Part shown: positions 1 through 7,178 of the stretch, in pieces
Layout of the letters: each line of letters opens with the position of its first letter
Numbering within the stretch: the first letter of the stretch is position 1
Assembly (NCBI GenBank): GCA_028290245.1
Contig: JAQGKG010000380.1
Span: 1 to 22,575, forward strand
Reading direction: 5' to 3'
DNA: 22,575 nt
From: Devosia sp.
GTDB taxonomy: Bacteria > Pseudomonadota > Alphaproteobacteria > Rhizobiales > Devosiaceae
Notes under the pieces: generated by a model
What the model was told of the DNA's origin: nothing
Database searches by the model: none
The model's input: only the letters and a program-made list of their open reading frames with translations
Program-made: the position numbers and the translations under genes

Positions 1-719
1 CCTGGGCACAGGACCGGCCGGTGCTACCGGCGCCGCATCAGGTGGTTGGTGAAATCTGGAACGCTACTGTGGCGCTGGAGATTACCTCGAAGCGTTCACT
101 GGCCTATCACGGCTGGATCACCCTTTCGTCCACGCTGCTGGGCTTCGTGCTGGGCACGGTGCTTGGCGTGCTGCTCGCTGTGATCATCGTCCACAACGAG
201 GCGTCCAATCGCTCGCTGATGCCGTGGATCATTGCCAGCCAGACCATCCCCATTCTCGCTATCGCGCCGATGGTGGTGGTCGGCCTCGGCGCGGTTGGGA
301 TTACTGGCACGGTGCCGCGAGCGCTGATCTCGATGTATCTGAGTTTTTTCCCGGTGGTGGTCGGCATGGTCAAGGGGCTGCGCTCGCCCGAGGCGATCCA
401 GCTCGACCTGATGCGCACCTATGATGCCTCGCCGTGGCAGACGTTCTGGAAACTGCGCTGGCCAGCCGCCATGCCGATGCTGTTTGCCTCGATGAAGGTG
501 GGCATCGCCATCTCGCTGATCGGCGCCGTGGTCAGCGAATTGTCCAACGCGGCCGGTGGCGGGCTCGGCGTGCGGCTGCTCACCGGCTCATATAACGGCC
601 AGACCATCCAGATCTGGGCGGCTCTCTTCATTGCCGCAGCGCTGGCGGCGGTGCTGGTGATGATCGTCGGTTTCGCCGAAACCGCGGTCAACCGTCGGAT
701 GGGAGCCCGCCCGGCATGA
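1..719 (+). CDS. ABC transporter permease (NMT1/THI5 importer type), 5' partial
   Basis: Inner-membrane permease of an ABC importer in the ThiX/SsuC/TauC group (BPD_transp_1 fold). The reading frame is open to the left edge, so the N-terminus is missing; a GTG at 21 is in frame but is unlikely to be the start, because the residues before it (DRPVLPAPHQVV) resemble the usual LPAP segment that precedes the first permease helix. Several hydrophobic helices are visible. The EAA loop that docks on the ATPase is clear (DLMRTYDASPWQTFWKLRWP). The stop overlaps the start of the next permease by 4 bp (ATGA at 716-719), so the two are translationally coupled. The ATP-binding subunit is not in the window and probably lies further left. 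The substrate cannot be read from this chain alone; see the binding protein at 1838. Confidence 0.9.
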   Translation, partial: WAQDRPVLPAPHQVVGEIWNATVALEITSKRSLAYHGWITLSSTLLGFVLGTVLGVLLAVIIVHNEASNRSLMPWIIASQTIPILAIAPMVVVGLGAVGITGTVPRALISMYLSFFPVVVGMVKGLRSPEAIQLDLMRTYDASPWQTFWKLRWPAAMPMLFASMKVGIAISLIGAVVSELSNAAGGGLGVRLLTGSYNGQTIQIWAALFIAAALAAVLVMIVGFAETAVNRRMGARPA

Positions 720-1816
720 GCCAGTTGCAGTTCTTCCTAGCCCTCGTTGCCGGTGGTCTTTCGGCGGCGGCCTTTGCCCTCAGCGTGGTGACGCCGTTCG
801 AGCAGGGCCTGTTGCTCAAGGCGTTCCTGGGCCTGGGCTTCTTGTCCCTGATCCGCTTTTTCCTTCCCCTCGGGCTGTGGGCCGATGGCGCCTTCGCCCT
901 GCTGGGTGCCGTCGCCTTGCTGACCACAGTTGGCGCATTCGGGCCAACGCCAGCTTTCTTTTGGATGGCGCTCGTCGTCGCGTGGCTGTTTTCGTGGCTG
1001 TTTGTCGAGCGCCTCAGCAAGGCATTGGCGCCGAGGCTCTCCGACAATGCCGGGCTCGGCCTGCTGATCCCAGTCGTGTTCGGACTGGCGCTGCTGGTGA
1101 TCTGGGAGGTGGTGACGCGCGGCGCCAATGTGCCGCCGGTGTTGTTACCAGCCCCGTCGATGATCGGCGCACAGCTGGCCAATTCGACCTCGATCCTGTG
1201 GGCCGATTTCGTGCAGACCTTCATCAAATCGGTGCTGCCTGGCTATGCCATCGGCTGCCTGTCGGGCCTCGTGGTAGCGATCCTCGTCGACCGCTCGCCC
1301 TTCCTCAAGGCAGGCCTACTGCCGATCGGCAACTTCATGTCGGCGCTGCCCATCATCGGCATTGCGCCTATCATGGTGATGTGGTTCGGCTTCGACTGGC
1401 AGAGCAAGGCCGCCGTGGTCGTGGCGATGACGTTTTTCCCGATGCTGGTCAACACCGTGGCCGGCCTCAATGCCAGTTCCGCCATCGAGCGCGACCTGAT
1501 GCGCACCTATGCCGCCGATTACTGGCAAACTCTTATGAAGCTAAGGCTTCCCGCTGCGGGCCCCTTCATATTCAACGCCCTCAAGATCAACTCGACTTTG
1601 GCCTTGATCGGCGCAATCGTAGCGGAATTCTTCGGGACGCCCATTGTGGGAATGGGTTTCCGAATATCGACAGGCGTTGGCCGGCTGGCCATCGATCTGG
1701 TCTGGGCAGAGATCGCCGTTGCAGCGGTCGCGGGGTCTGCCTTCTACGGGGTGATCGCCCTCATCGAGAGGGGCGTCACCTTCTGGCATCCGTCGGTCCG
1801 TGGTGGACGGGCGTAA
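716..1816 (+). CDS. ABC transporter permease with extra N-terminal membrane domain
   Basis: Second permease of the same importer, 366 aa where this family is normally about 250-280 aa. The C-terminal two thirds (from about residue 115) is a standard BPD_transp_1 permease: LLPAPSMIGAQL before the first core helix and an EAA loop with RDLMRTYAADYWQTLMKLRLP. The first 100 or so residues hold about four extra hydrophobic stretches (around 7-25, 34-53, 59-78 and 82-100) that are not part of the usual fold. It starts with ATG in a 4-bp overlap with the upstream permease. Two different permeases next to one binding protein suggest a heterodimeric channel, which is inference. The extra domain has no function I can assign. 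Confidence 0.9.
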   Translation: MSQLQFFLALVAGGLSAAAFALSVVTPFEQGLLLKAFLGLGFLSLIRFFLPLGLWADGAFALLGAVALLTTVGAFGPTPAFFWMALVVAWLFSWLFVERLSKALAPRLSDNAGLGLLIPVVFGLALLVIWEVVTRGANVPPVLLPAPSMIGAQLANSTSILWADFVQTFIKSVLPGYAIGCLSGLVVAILVDRSPFLKAGLLPIGNFMSALPIIGIAPIMVMWFGFDWQSKAAVVVAMTFFPMLVNTVAGLNASSAIERDLMRTYAADYWQTLMKLRLPAAGPFIFNALKINSTLALIGAIVAEFFGTPIVGMGFRISTGVGRLAIDLVWAEIAVAAVAGSAFYGVIALIERGVTFWHPSVRGGRA

Positions 1817-1837
1817 CAGGGAAATAGGGAACGACAA

Positions 1838-2812
1838 ATGAAGAAAATTATCGGAGGTCTGCTCGTCAGCGCCTTGGCGCTTTCAGCCGGTTCCGCATTC
1901 GCTGCGGACGCGCTAACGCTGCAGCTCAAGTGGGTCACCCAGGCGCAGTTTGCCGGCTATCTCGTCGCCGAATCCAAGGGTTTCTATGACGCCGAAGACC
2001 TCGACATCACCATCCTGCCCGGCGGCCCAAACATTGCGCCCGAGCAGGTGATTGCCGGCGGCGGCGCCGACATCATCGTCACCTGGATGGCAGCCGGCAT
2101 GGCCGCTCGCGAATCCGGCGTGCCGCTGGTCAATATCGCCCAGCCGTTCAAGAAGTCCGGCCTGATGATGATCTGTCCTGCGGAAAAGGAGATCAAGACC
2201 GTCGCCGACTTCCCCGGCCACACGCTGGGCGTCTGGTTCTTCGGCAATGAATATCCGTTCTTTGCCTGGATGAACAAGGAAGGCGTTGCCACCGATGGTT
2301 CGGCTGGCGGCGTCACCGTGTTGCAGCAGAGCTTTGACATTCAGCCGATGATCCAGGGCCAGGCCGATTGCATTTCGGTGATGACCTACAATGAATACGG
2401 CCAGGCGCTCGACGCCGGTTACGGCCCGGAAAACCTCACCATCTTCAACTACACCGACATGGGCAATGACCTGCTCGAAGACGGTCTCTATGTGCTTGAA
2501 GACTCGCTCAAGGACCCGGCAAAGGTCGATGCCTATACCCGCTTCGTCCGCGCTTCGATGAAGGGTTGGGCCTATGCAGCCGCCAACCCCGAAGAAGCCG
2601 CCCAGATTGTCGTCGACATGGACGACACCGGCGCCGCAACGCTCGAGCACCAGCTCTATATGACCGGCGAAGTCGCCAAGCTGGTCGACCCGGCCGACGC
2701 CAAGCTCGACCCGGCCACCTATGAGCGCACGGTCAAGGCCCTGCTCGACCAGAAGATCATCAAGGCCGAGCCAGTCGGCGCTTTCACCAGCGTCGTCACC
2801 GACGGCCTGTAA
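1838..2812 (+). CDS. ABC transporter substrate-binding protein, NMT1/THI5-like
   Basis: Periplasmic binding protein of 324 aa. It has a Sec signal peptide (Lys-Lys start, hydrophobic core, AFA cleavage near residue 22) followed by the opening LTLQLKWVTQAQFAGYLVA and the segment KGFYDAEDLDITILPGGPN, which are characteristic of the NMT1/THI5-like family (ThiY, RibY and relatives). Family members bind small heterocycles such as hydroxymethylpyrimidine, riboflavin or pyrimidine-like compounds. Which one applies cannot be decided here, since no TPP or FMN riboswitch and no pathway gene is in view. The gene follows the second permease by 21 bp with an AGGGA ribosome site and is closed by a strong terminator at 2832. 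It is the last gene of the importer operon. Confidence 0.9.
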   Translation: MKKIIGGLLVSALALSAGSAFAADALTLQLKWVTQAQFAGYLVAESKGFYDAEDLDITILPGGPNIAPEQVIAGGGADIIVTWMAAGMAARESGVPLVNIAQPFKKSGLMMICPAEKEIKTVADFPGHTLGVWFFGNEYPFFAWMNKEGVATDGSAGGVTVLQQSFDIQPMIQGQADCISVMTYNEYGQALDAGYGPENLTIFNYTDMGNDLLEDGLYVLEDSLKDPAKVDAYTRFVRASMKGWAYAAANPEEAAQIVVDMDDTGAATLEHQLYMTGEVAKLVDPADAKLDPATYERTVKALLDQKIIKAEPVGAFTSVVTDGL

Positions 2813-2831
2813 GCCACTCTGACATCGATCT

Positions 2832-2865
2832 AAAAGGCGGGGAGCGATCCCTGCCTTTTTTGTTT
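2832..2865 (+). terminator. Rho-independent terminator of the importer operon
   Basis: A 12-bp stem (arms 2832-2843 and 2848-2859) with one G-T wobble, a GCGA tetraloop of the stable GNRA class, and a following T-tract. It begins 19 bp after the binding-protein stop. Its sequence is almost the same as the terminator at 4091. Confidence 0.9.
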
Positions 2866-2906
2866 ACCTAAGCTCACGGCCCTGTGTGCAAATTTGATGC
2901 AACCCG

Positions 2907-2931
2907 GGAACGAATCCTCCTTCGCGATGTT
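2907..2931 (+). promoter_or_regulatory. EcfG/RpoE2-type general stress promoter (predicted)
   Basis: GGAAC at 2907-2911, 17 bp, then GTT at 2929-2931. This matches the alphaproteobacterial general-stress sigma factor consensus (GGAAC, 16-18 bp, GTT) in both elements and spacing. It would start transcription near 2938, about 35 nt before the micropeptide start at 2972. It is the only such match I found in an intergenic position on the right strand; it is a prediction from sequence. Confidence 0.65.
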
Positions 2932-2971
2932 GATGCAGCACTCTATGCGTCAACCAAGAAGGGCATTTCCC

Positions 2972-3046
2972 ATGAACTCCATCATCTATATCGTCGGCCT
3001 CATTGTCATCGTCATGGCCATCCTGTCGTTCATCGGTCTTGCCTAA
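2972..3046 (+). CDS. 24-aa single-helix membrane micropeptide
   Basis: A short gene with ATG at 2972 and TAA at 3044-3046, preceded by a good ribosome site (AAGAAGGG at 2956-2963, 8 nt spacing). After MNSI the peptide is one continuous hydrophobic helix rich in Ile, Val and Leu, ending in SFIGLA. It has no charged residues, so it should lie in the inner membrane almost entirely. From memory, very similar tiny proteins (MN-hydrophobic-SFxGL) occur in rhizobial relatives as hypothetical proteins; that needs a search. It is the first gene after the EcfG-like promoter and lies 44 bp before the 297-aa membrane protein. Function unknown. Confidence 0.75.
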   Translation: MNSIIYIVGLIVIVMAILSFIGLA

Positions 3047-3090
3047 GCATCGGCGGCAAGAACAACAACATCACAACAGGAGTCGCCACC

Positions 3091-3984
3091 ATGACCATTG
3101 ACGCGCCCGCGGGCGTTATCGTCGCCCAGACCTCAGCGACCAACCGCGACCAATCGTCCTATGTCGATTGGCCCGCCATTATTGCCGGCATCGTGCTTGC
3201 CTCGGCCATCAGCCTCGTGCTGATCAGCTTTGGCTCGGCTGTCGGCCTGAACTTCCTCGACTTCGGCTATGGCGACGGTCCGAACCCGATTTTCGTCGGT
3301 ATCGCTGCCGCAACCTGGTTCCTCTGGGTGCAGATTTCCAGCTTTATGGCTGGTGGCTATCTGACCGGTCGCCTGCGTCGTCGCCACTTCGATGCCGACG
3401 AGCATGAGAGCGATCTGCGTGACGGTGCCCATGGCCTGCTGGTCTGGGCCGGCGCTGCAATTCTCGGTGCAATGATCGCCGTTGGCGGTATCGGCGCTGC
3501 AGCCAACGCCGTTGGCAATGTTGCCGCCACGGCAACCACTGCCGCATCCAATGTTACCGAAGGCGCTGCTGACGCGGTTGATCCGAACGCCTACTTTATC
3601 GACACGATGTTCCGCACGACCCAGCCGGTCGACGCTGAGGCCGCTCGTGGCGAAGCTGGTCGCATCTTTGCCCAGGCCGCCCTTGGTGATGGCGCCGTTG
3701 CCGATGCCGACCGTACTTACCTGGCCAGCGTCGTTGCCGCCAACACCGGCATCCCGCAGCCTGAAGCCGAAGCTCGTGTCGACCAGGCAATCACCAGCGT
3801 CGAAGAAGCCCGTCAGACGGCTGTCGAAGCTGCTCGTATTGCTCGTAACACCGCCATCATCGGCGCCTTCCTGATTGCTGCCTCGCTGCTGGTTTCGGCC
3901 ATCGGCGCATTCTGGGCCGCCCAGAAGGGTGGCAACCACCGCGACGAGAACACCGTATTGACCGGCGCTTTCCGCCGCTTCTAA
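3091..3984 (+). CDS. Four-helix membrane protein of unknown function, probably stress-induced
   Basis: A 297-aa protein; I do not recognise a named family with certainty. ATG at 3091 is chosen because AGGAG lies at 3078-3082 with 8 nt spacing and the upstream in-frame residues are not protein-like. Predicted helices are near residues 28-50, 68-90, 112-132 and 265-287. Helices 2 and 3 are joined by a basic then acidic loop (GRLRRRHFDADEHESDLRDG). Between helices 3 and 4 is a 120-residue Ala/Glu/Val-rich segment, probably helical and extracytoplasmic or coiled. Codon use is distinctive: many CGT, GCT and GGT codons, the pattern of highly expressed genes, against the CGC/GCC/GGC-rich neighbours. 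It sits between two membrane micropeptides behind an EcfG-like promoter, which suggests an envelope role in stress. Confidence 0.85.
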   Translation: MTIDAPAGVIVAQTSATNRDQSSYVDWPAIIAGIVLASAISLVLISFGSAVGLNFLDFGYGDGPNPIFVGIAAATWFLWVQISSFMAGGYLTGRLRRRHFDADEHESDLRDGAHGLLVWAGAAILGAMIAVGGIGAAANAVGNVAATATTAASNVTEGAADAVDPNAYFIDTMFRTTQPVDAEAARGEAGRIFAQAALGDGAVADADRTYLASVVAANTGIPQPEAEARVDQAITSVEEARQTAVEAARIARNTAIIGAFLIAASLLVSAIGAFWAAQKGGNHRDENTVLTGAFRRF

Positions 3985-4005
3985 CAGTCAGAAAAGGACA
4001 ACAAC

Positions 4006-4083
4006 ATGTTTCGTGGAATTGGACTATGGCTGCTGGGCGTGCCGATCTGGCTGATCATCATCATCGTGTTCTTCCTGCGCTAG
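4006..4083 (+). CDS. 25-aa single-helix membrane micropeptide
   Basis: ATG at 4006, TAG at 4081-4083, with ribosome site AAAGGA at 3993-3998 and only 21 bp after the membrane protein stop. The peptide has a short basic start (MFRGIG), then one hydrophobic helix containing WLLGVPIWL and a run of four Ile, and ends in a single Arg. That gives a positive charge at both ends of a single helix. It is the last gene before the terminator at 4091 and clearly belongs to the same transcript as the two genes before it. Function unknown. It could act as a small subunit or modulator of the four-helix protein (inference). Confidence 0.7.
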   Translation: MFRGIGLWLLGVPIWLIIIIVFFLR

Positions 4084-4090
4084 GAAGACC

Positions 4091-4125
4091 AAAGGCGGGG
4101 AGCAATCCCCGCCTTTTTCAATTTT
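4091..4125 (+). terminator. Rho-independent terminator of the stress cassette
   Basis: A perfect 11-bp stem (arms 4091-4101 and 4106-4116) with a GCAA tetraloop and a T-rich tail up to the truB stop codon. It is near-identical to the terminator at 2832. It can also form on the minus strand downstream of truB, but there the U-tract is short and broken, so it is weaker in that direction. Confidence 0.9.
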
Positions 4126-5031
4126 TCAGTTAAACACCCGGCGGCATTTGAACTGGCCGAATTCGACCCAGCCGGTCGCCAGCACGTCGCCTTTGAAGCT
4201 GACCCAGCATTCGTCGAGCGACACCGGCGATCCCGCCCCGGTCAACAATACTGCATTGCCATGGCGCACAGCGGCAGCCTGTTGCGGGTCGAGGCGGATT
4301 TCCGGCAGATCGGAAAACCCAGCGGCAACGGGCTTGAGCAGCGCATCGCGCTCTTCCAGCGACAGTGCCTCAAGCTGGTCGATGGTCAGCGCGTCTTCGT
4401 CGTGGAACGGCCCGACTGCGGCGCGGTGCAGCAGGCTGACATGGCCCCGGGTGCCCAGCACTTCGCCAATGTCACGCGCCAGCGAGCGCACATAGGTGCC
4501 CTTGCCGCAGGTGACTTCGAGTGTCGAGGTCTCCGAGCCATGCTCGATCAACTCGATCGCATCGACGTCAATTGGCCGCGGCTGCAGTTCCACCGCTTCG
4601 CCGGCGCGCGCCAAATCATAAGCGCGCTCGCCGTCGATCTTGAGCGCCGAGAAAATCGGCGGGCGCTGCATGATCGTACCCACAAACTGCGGCAGCACGG
4701 CTTCGAGCGCCGCCCGGTCGGGCCGCACATCTGAAGTGGCGATCACCTCGCCCTCGGCGTCATCGGTCGTGGTGGCGCTGCCCCATTTGATGGCAAAACG
4801 ATAGACCTTGGTGCCGTCCTGCACCTGCGGCACGGCCTTGGTCGCCTCGCCCAGCGCAATCGGCAGGATGCCGGTGGCGAGCGGGTCGAGCGTGCCGGCG
4901 TGACCGGCTTTGGCGGCGCTGAACAGCCACCGCACCTTGCCGACCGCCTGGGTGGAGGTCATGTTGAATGGTTTGTCGAGCACCACCCATCCGGAAATGG
5001 GGCGCTTGATACGCTTGGGCTTGTCGTTCAC
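4126..5031 (-). CDS. truB: tRNA pseudouridine(55) synthase TruB
   Basis: Makes pseudouridine at position 55 in the T-loop of tRNAs; cytoplasmic. The 301-aa chain has the usual length and the TruB catalytic motif GHAGTLDPLATG, with the nucleophilic Asp at residue 49, followed by the KVYRFAIKWGSATTTDDAEG block and the C-terminal extension typical of alphaproteobacterial TruB. The start is GTG at 5031, overlapping the rbfA stop in a GTGA arrangement, so translation is coupled to rbfA. The pairing rbfA-truB is classical. The usual upstream neighbours (infB, nusA, rimP) and downstream rpsO/pnp are absent here. Confidence 0.97.
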   Translation of the reverse strand: MNDKPKRIKRPISGWVVLDKPFNMTSTQAVGKVRWLFSAAKAGHAGTLDPLATGILPIALGEATKAVPQVQDGTKVYRFAIKWGSATTTDDAEGEVIATSDVRPDRAALEAVLPQFVGTIMQRPPIFSALKIDGERAYDLARAGEAVELQPRPIDVDAIELIEHGSETSTLEVTCGKGTYVRSLARDIGEVLGTRGHVSLLHRAAVGPFHDEDALTIDQLEALSLEERDALLKPVAAGFSDLPEIRLDPQQAAAVRHGNAVLLTGAGSPVSLDECWVSFKGDVLATGWVEFGQFKCRRVFN

Positions 5032-5435
5032 TCGGTCTCGCCGTCTTCTTCATCGAGGTCGCGCTGGACTTTATCGGAACGCAGCAGCGCATCAATGCGG
5101 CTGGCTTCTTCGAAGGTGTCATCGACGAAAAAGCGCACTTCGGGCGCAAACTTCATGTTGACCTGTGGCGCCACGCGGCCACGAATGAACTTCGCATTGC
5201 GGTTTAGCGCCGCAACGATTTCCTCGGCATGCAGGCCGCCCAGCGGCATGATATAGGCGTTGGCGATCTTGAGATCGTTGGTCATGCGCACTTCGGGCAC
5301 GGTGATCACGGCGCCGCGCAAGGCATCGTCGTCGACGTCGCCGCGGGCGAAGATGGCGGCCAGCGCGTGGCGCACCAGTTCGCCGACGCGCAGCATGCGC
5401 TGGTTGGGGCCGGTTTGTTTGTTGTCTTTGCTCAT
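5028..5435 (-). CDS. rbfA: 30S ribosome-binding factor RbfA
   Basis: Assembly factor that binds the small ribosomal subunit near the 16S rRNA 5' end during late maturation and cold adaptation. The 135 aa match the normal size. The start NQRMLRVGELVRHALA, the segment ITVPEVRMTNDLKIANAYI and the C-terminal PEVRFFVDDTFEEASRID are the conserved KH-like core. It starts with ATG at 5435 and its stop overlaps the truB start. A 47-bp gap separates it from the dehydrogenase stop upstream, so it may share that transcript or use a promoter inside or just after that gene. Confidence 0.96.
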   Translation of the reverse strand: MSKDNKQTGPNQRMLRVGELVRHALAAIFARGDVDDDALRGAVITVPEVRMTNDLKIANAYIMPLGGLHAEEIVAALNRNAKFIRGRVAPQVNMKFAPEVRFFVDDTFEEASRIDALLRSDKVQRDLDEEDGETE

Positions 5436-5482
5436 TGGAGCGAATTAGGCTTTTGGCGCCCTGACGTCAATCGGCGAGGCGG

Positions 5483-6502
5483 TCACGTCGGCGATGGTCG
5501 CCCATGCCTGCCCTCGGGCAACACCCGATGTGGCGGCTGGTGGCCATCCATGAAGGCGCGGATATTGACGATGACCGTCTCGCCCATTTCAATACGGGCC
5601 TCGAGCGTTGCCGAGGCCATATGGGCGGTCAGCACGACTTTGTTGGCCTCGGCCAGCGCCAGCAGCCGCGCGTCGATGCCATTGCGATTTTCAAACACAT
5701 CCAGCGCCGCGCCGCTCAGGTGGCCGCATTCGATCTCGTGCAGCATGGCGGCTTCGTCGACCAGCTCGGGCCGGCTGACATTGACCACGAAGCTGCCCGG
5801 CTTCATCCGTTTGAGCCGGTCGGCGGAGAGGATATGAAAGGTTTCGCGCGTGTGCGGCGTGTGCAGCGAGACGATATCCACCGCCTCGATCATCGCATCG
5901 AGATCATGCCAATAGGTGGCTTCGAGCGGGGCTTCGACGCCGGGCGGGCGACGGTTGCGGGAAAAATAATGGATATTGAGCCCGAACGCCTTGGCCCGCT
6001 GCGCCACCGCAGTGCCAATTCGCCCCATGCCGACAATGCCCAGCGCCTTGCCACGCAGGCGATGACCGAGCATCGAAGTCGGCGACCATCCGGCCCAGAC
6101 ACCATCGCGCACCAGCATCTGGGTGCCCTCGACTAGCCGGCGTGGCAGCGCCAGCATGAGCATCATCGCCATGTCGGCGGTGTCTTCGGTGAGCACGCTC
6201 GGCGTATTGGTCACGGTCAGGCCAGCGGCCCAGGCGGCCTCGATGTCGATATTGTCGACGCCATTGCCGAACTGGGCGATCAGCCGCACGCTCTTGGGCA
6301 GGCGGGCGATCAGCGCGGCGTCGATGCGGTCGGTAATTGAGCAGACCAGTACGTCCTTGCCCTCGAGACCCTCGATGATGTCATCGCCGGTCAACGTCAC
6401 GTCGCCCTCGTTGACATGAGTTTCAAACAGCGTCGCCATGCGCGCCTCGATGGTTTCGGGCAGGCGCCGGGTCACTAGAATGTTGGGTTTTGGGCTGGCC
6501 AT
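5483..6502 (-). CDS. D-isomer-specific 2-hydroxyacid dehydrogenase-like protein, catalytic Glu replaced
   Basis: A 339-aa NAD(P)-dependent family protein related to glyoxylate/hydroxypyruvate reductases. The nucleotide-binding motif GIVGMGRIG is at about 155-163 and the substrate loop AQFGNGVDNID at 76-86. Of the catalytic triad, Arg is present (NVSRPELVD, R244) and His is present (TAHMASAT, H294). The Glu normally found in DVFExEP is Arg273 here (DVFENRNGID); the codon was checked on the DNA and reads CGC. Glu271, two residues earlier, is present but is not the usual catalytic position. Hence the activity may be changed or lost. ATG at 6502 with GGAA upstream. It is the first gene of the minus-strand run leading to rbfA-truB. 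Confidence 0.9.
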   Translation of the reverse strand: MASPKPNILVTRRLPETIEARMATLFETHVNEGDVTLTGDDIIEGLEGKDVLVCSITDRIDAALIARLPKSVRLIAQFGNGVDNIDIEAAWAAGLTVTNTPSVLTEDTADMAMMLMLALPRRLVEGTQMLVRDGVWAGWSPTSMLGHRLRGKALGIVGMGRIGTAVAQRAKAFGLNIHYFSRNRRPPGVEAPLEATYWHDLDAMIEAVDIVSLHTPHTRETFHILSADRLKRMKPGSFVVNVSRPELVDEAAMLHEIECGHLSGAALDVFENRNGIDARLLALAEANKVVLTAHMASATLEARIEMGETVIVNIRAFMDGHQPPHRVLPEGRHGRPSPT

Positions 6503-6605
6503 ATGTTCCGGGTTCGAGCGGCGCGGGGGTGTGGAAAACCCATCCTTTAGCGCCCATTAAGGATCATTTGGTAGTGATAGGGCAAATCCAATTGTCTGCA
6601 AAGTC

Positions 6606-7178
6606 ATGTTTGACGAGACCGTGAGCCGCCCCATCGCCCGCCACCGCCAGTCCCTGTTTCCCCTGTTCTCGTGGCTGGCTTTGCTGGCGGCATTGCTGAC
6701 TGCGCCCGCCTTCGCTCAGGCCAACAATCCCAGCGGCCTGCCGCTGCCGCGCTTCGTCACCACGCGATCCGAACCGATCAACGTGCGCGTCGGGCCGGGC
6801 CAGAAATACGACATCGCCTGGACCTATCTCAAATCCGGCATTCCCGTCGAAATTGTCCAGGAGTTCGATACCTGGCGCAAGATACGCGACATGGACGGCA
6901 GCGAAGGCTGGATTCACCAAAACCTGCTGGCTGGCACCCGCGCCGGCTATGTGACGCCGATCATGGCCAACGGCGAAATCGCCTTGCTGGCCAATCAGGC
7001 CAATGAGTCCAGCGTCCGCGCGCGCCTCGGACCGGGCTTCAAGGTCACCATCAAGGAATGCGACGGCACCTGGTGCGAAGTCAGCGCCAGCGATCCCAAC
7101 CAGCGCTCGACCACCTATTCGGGCTACATGCATCAGGAAGAACTCTGGGGCGTCTACCCGGATGAAGTGTTCGACTAA
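6606..7178 (+). CDS. Periplasmic protein with two SH3b domains
   Basis: 190 aa with an N-terminal export signal (basic stretch RPIARHRQ, hydrophobic core, cleavage after AFA near residue 37). Two bacterial SH3 repeats follow: the first with EPINVRVGPGQKYDIAW and WRKIRDMDGSEGWIH, the second with SSVRARLGPGFKVTI and CDGTWCEVSA...GYMHQEELWG. SH3b proteins of this kind usually bind cell-wall or envelope components; no enzymatic domain is present. ATG at 6606 lacks a clear ribosome site, and an in-frame GTG at 6621 is a possible alternative that keeps the signal peptide. It is divergent from the dehydrogenase (103 bp apart), and its stop overlaps that of the convergent FhuF gene by two bases. Confidence 0.85.
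   Translation: MFDETVSRPIARHRQSLFPLFSWLALLAALLTAPAFAQANNPSGLPLPRFVTTRSEPINVRVGPGQKYDIAWTYLKSGIPVEIVQEFDTWRKIRDMDGSEGWIHQNLLAGTRAGYVTPIMANGEIALLANQANESSVRARLGPGFKVTIKECDGTWCEVSASDPNQRSTTYSGYMHQEELWGVYPDEVFD

Noticed and set aside
1913..2650. A 245-aa minus-strand frame opposite the substrate-binding protein
   Set aside because: Shadow of a strongly recognisable NMT1-type binding protein.
2887..2902. TGCAA repeats resembling a Fur-type box before the stress cassette
   Set aside because: The two copies are direct rather than inverted, so they do not form the expected palindrome.
2813..2971. Riboswitch (TPP or FMN type) linked to the importer
   Set aside because: Nothing in this stretch resembles either aptamer, and it lies after the importer operon, not before it; the operon's true leader is off the left edge.
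2884..3090. Upstream in-frame extension of the 297-aa membrane protein (366-aa frame)
   Set aside because: It runs through the promoter and the micropeptide in another frame, has no fitting ribosome site, and its residues are not protein-like. ATG at 3091 has a clear AGGAG.
3133..3939. A 268-aa minus-strand frame opposite the stress membrane protein
   Set aside because: Gly/Asp-rich shadow with no motif; the plus strand has ribosome site, helices and operon context.
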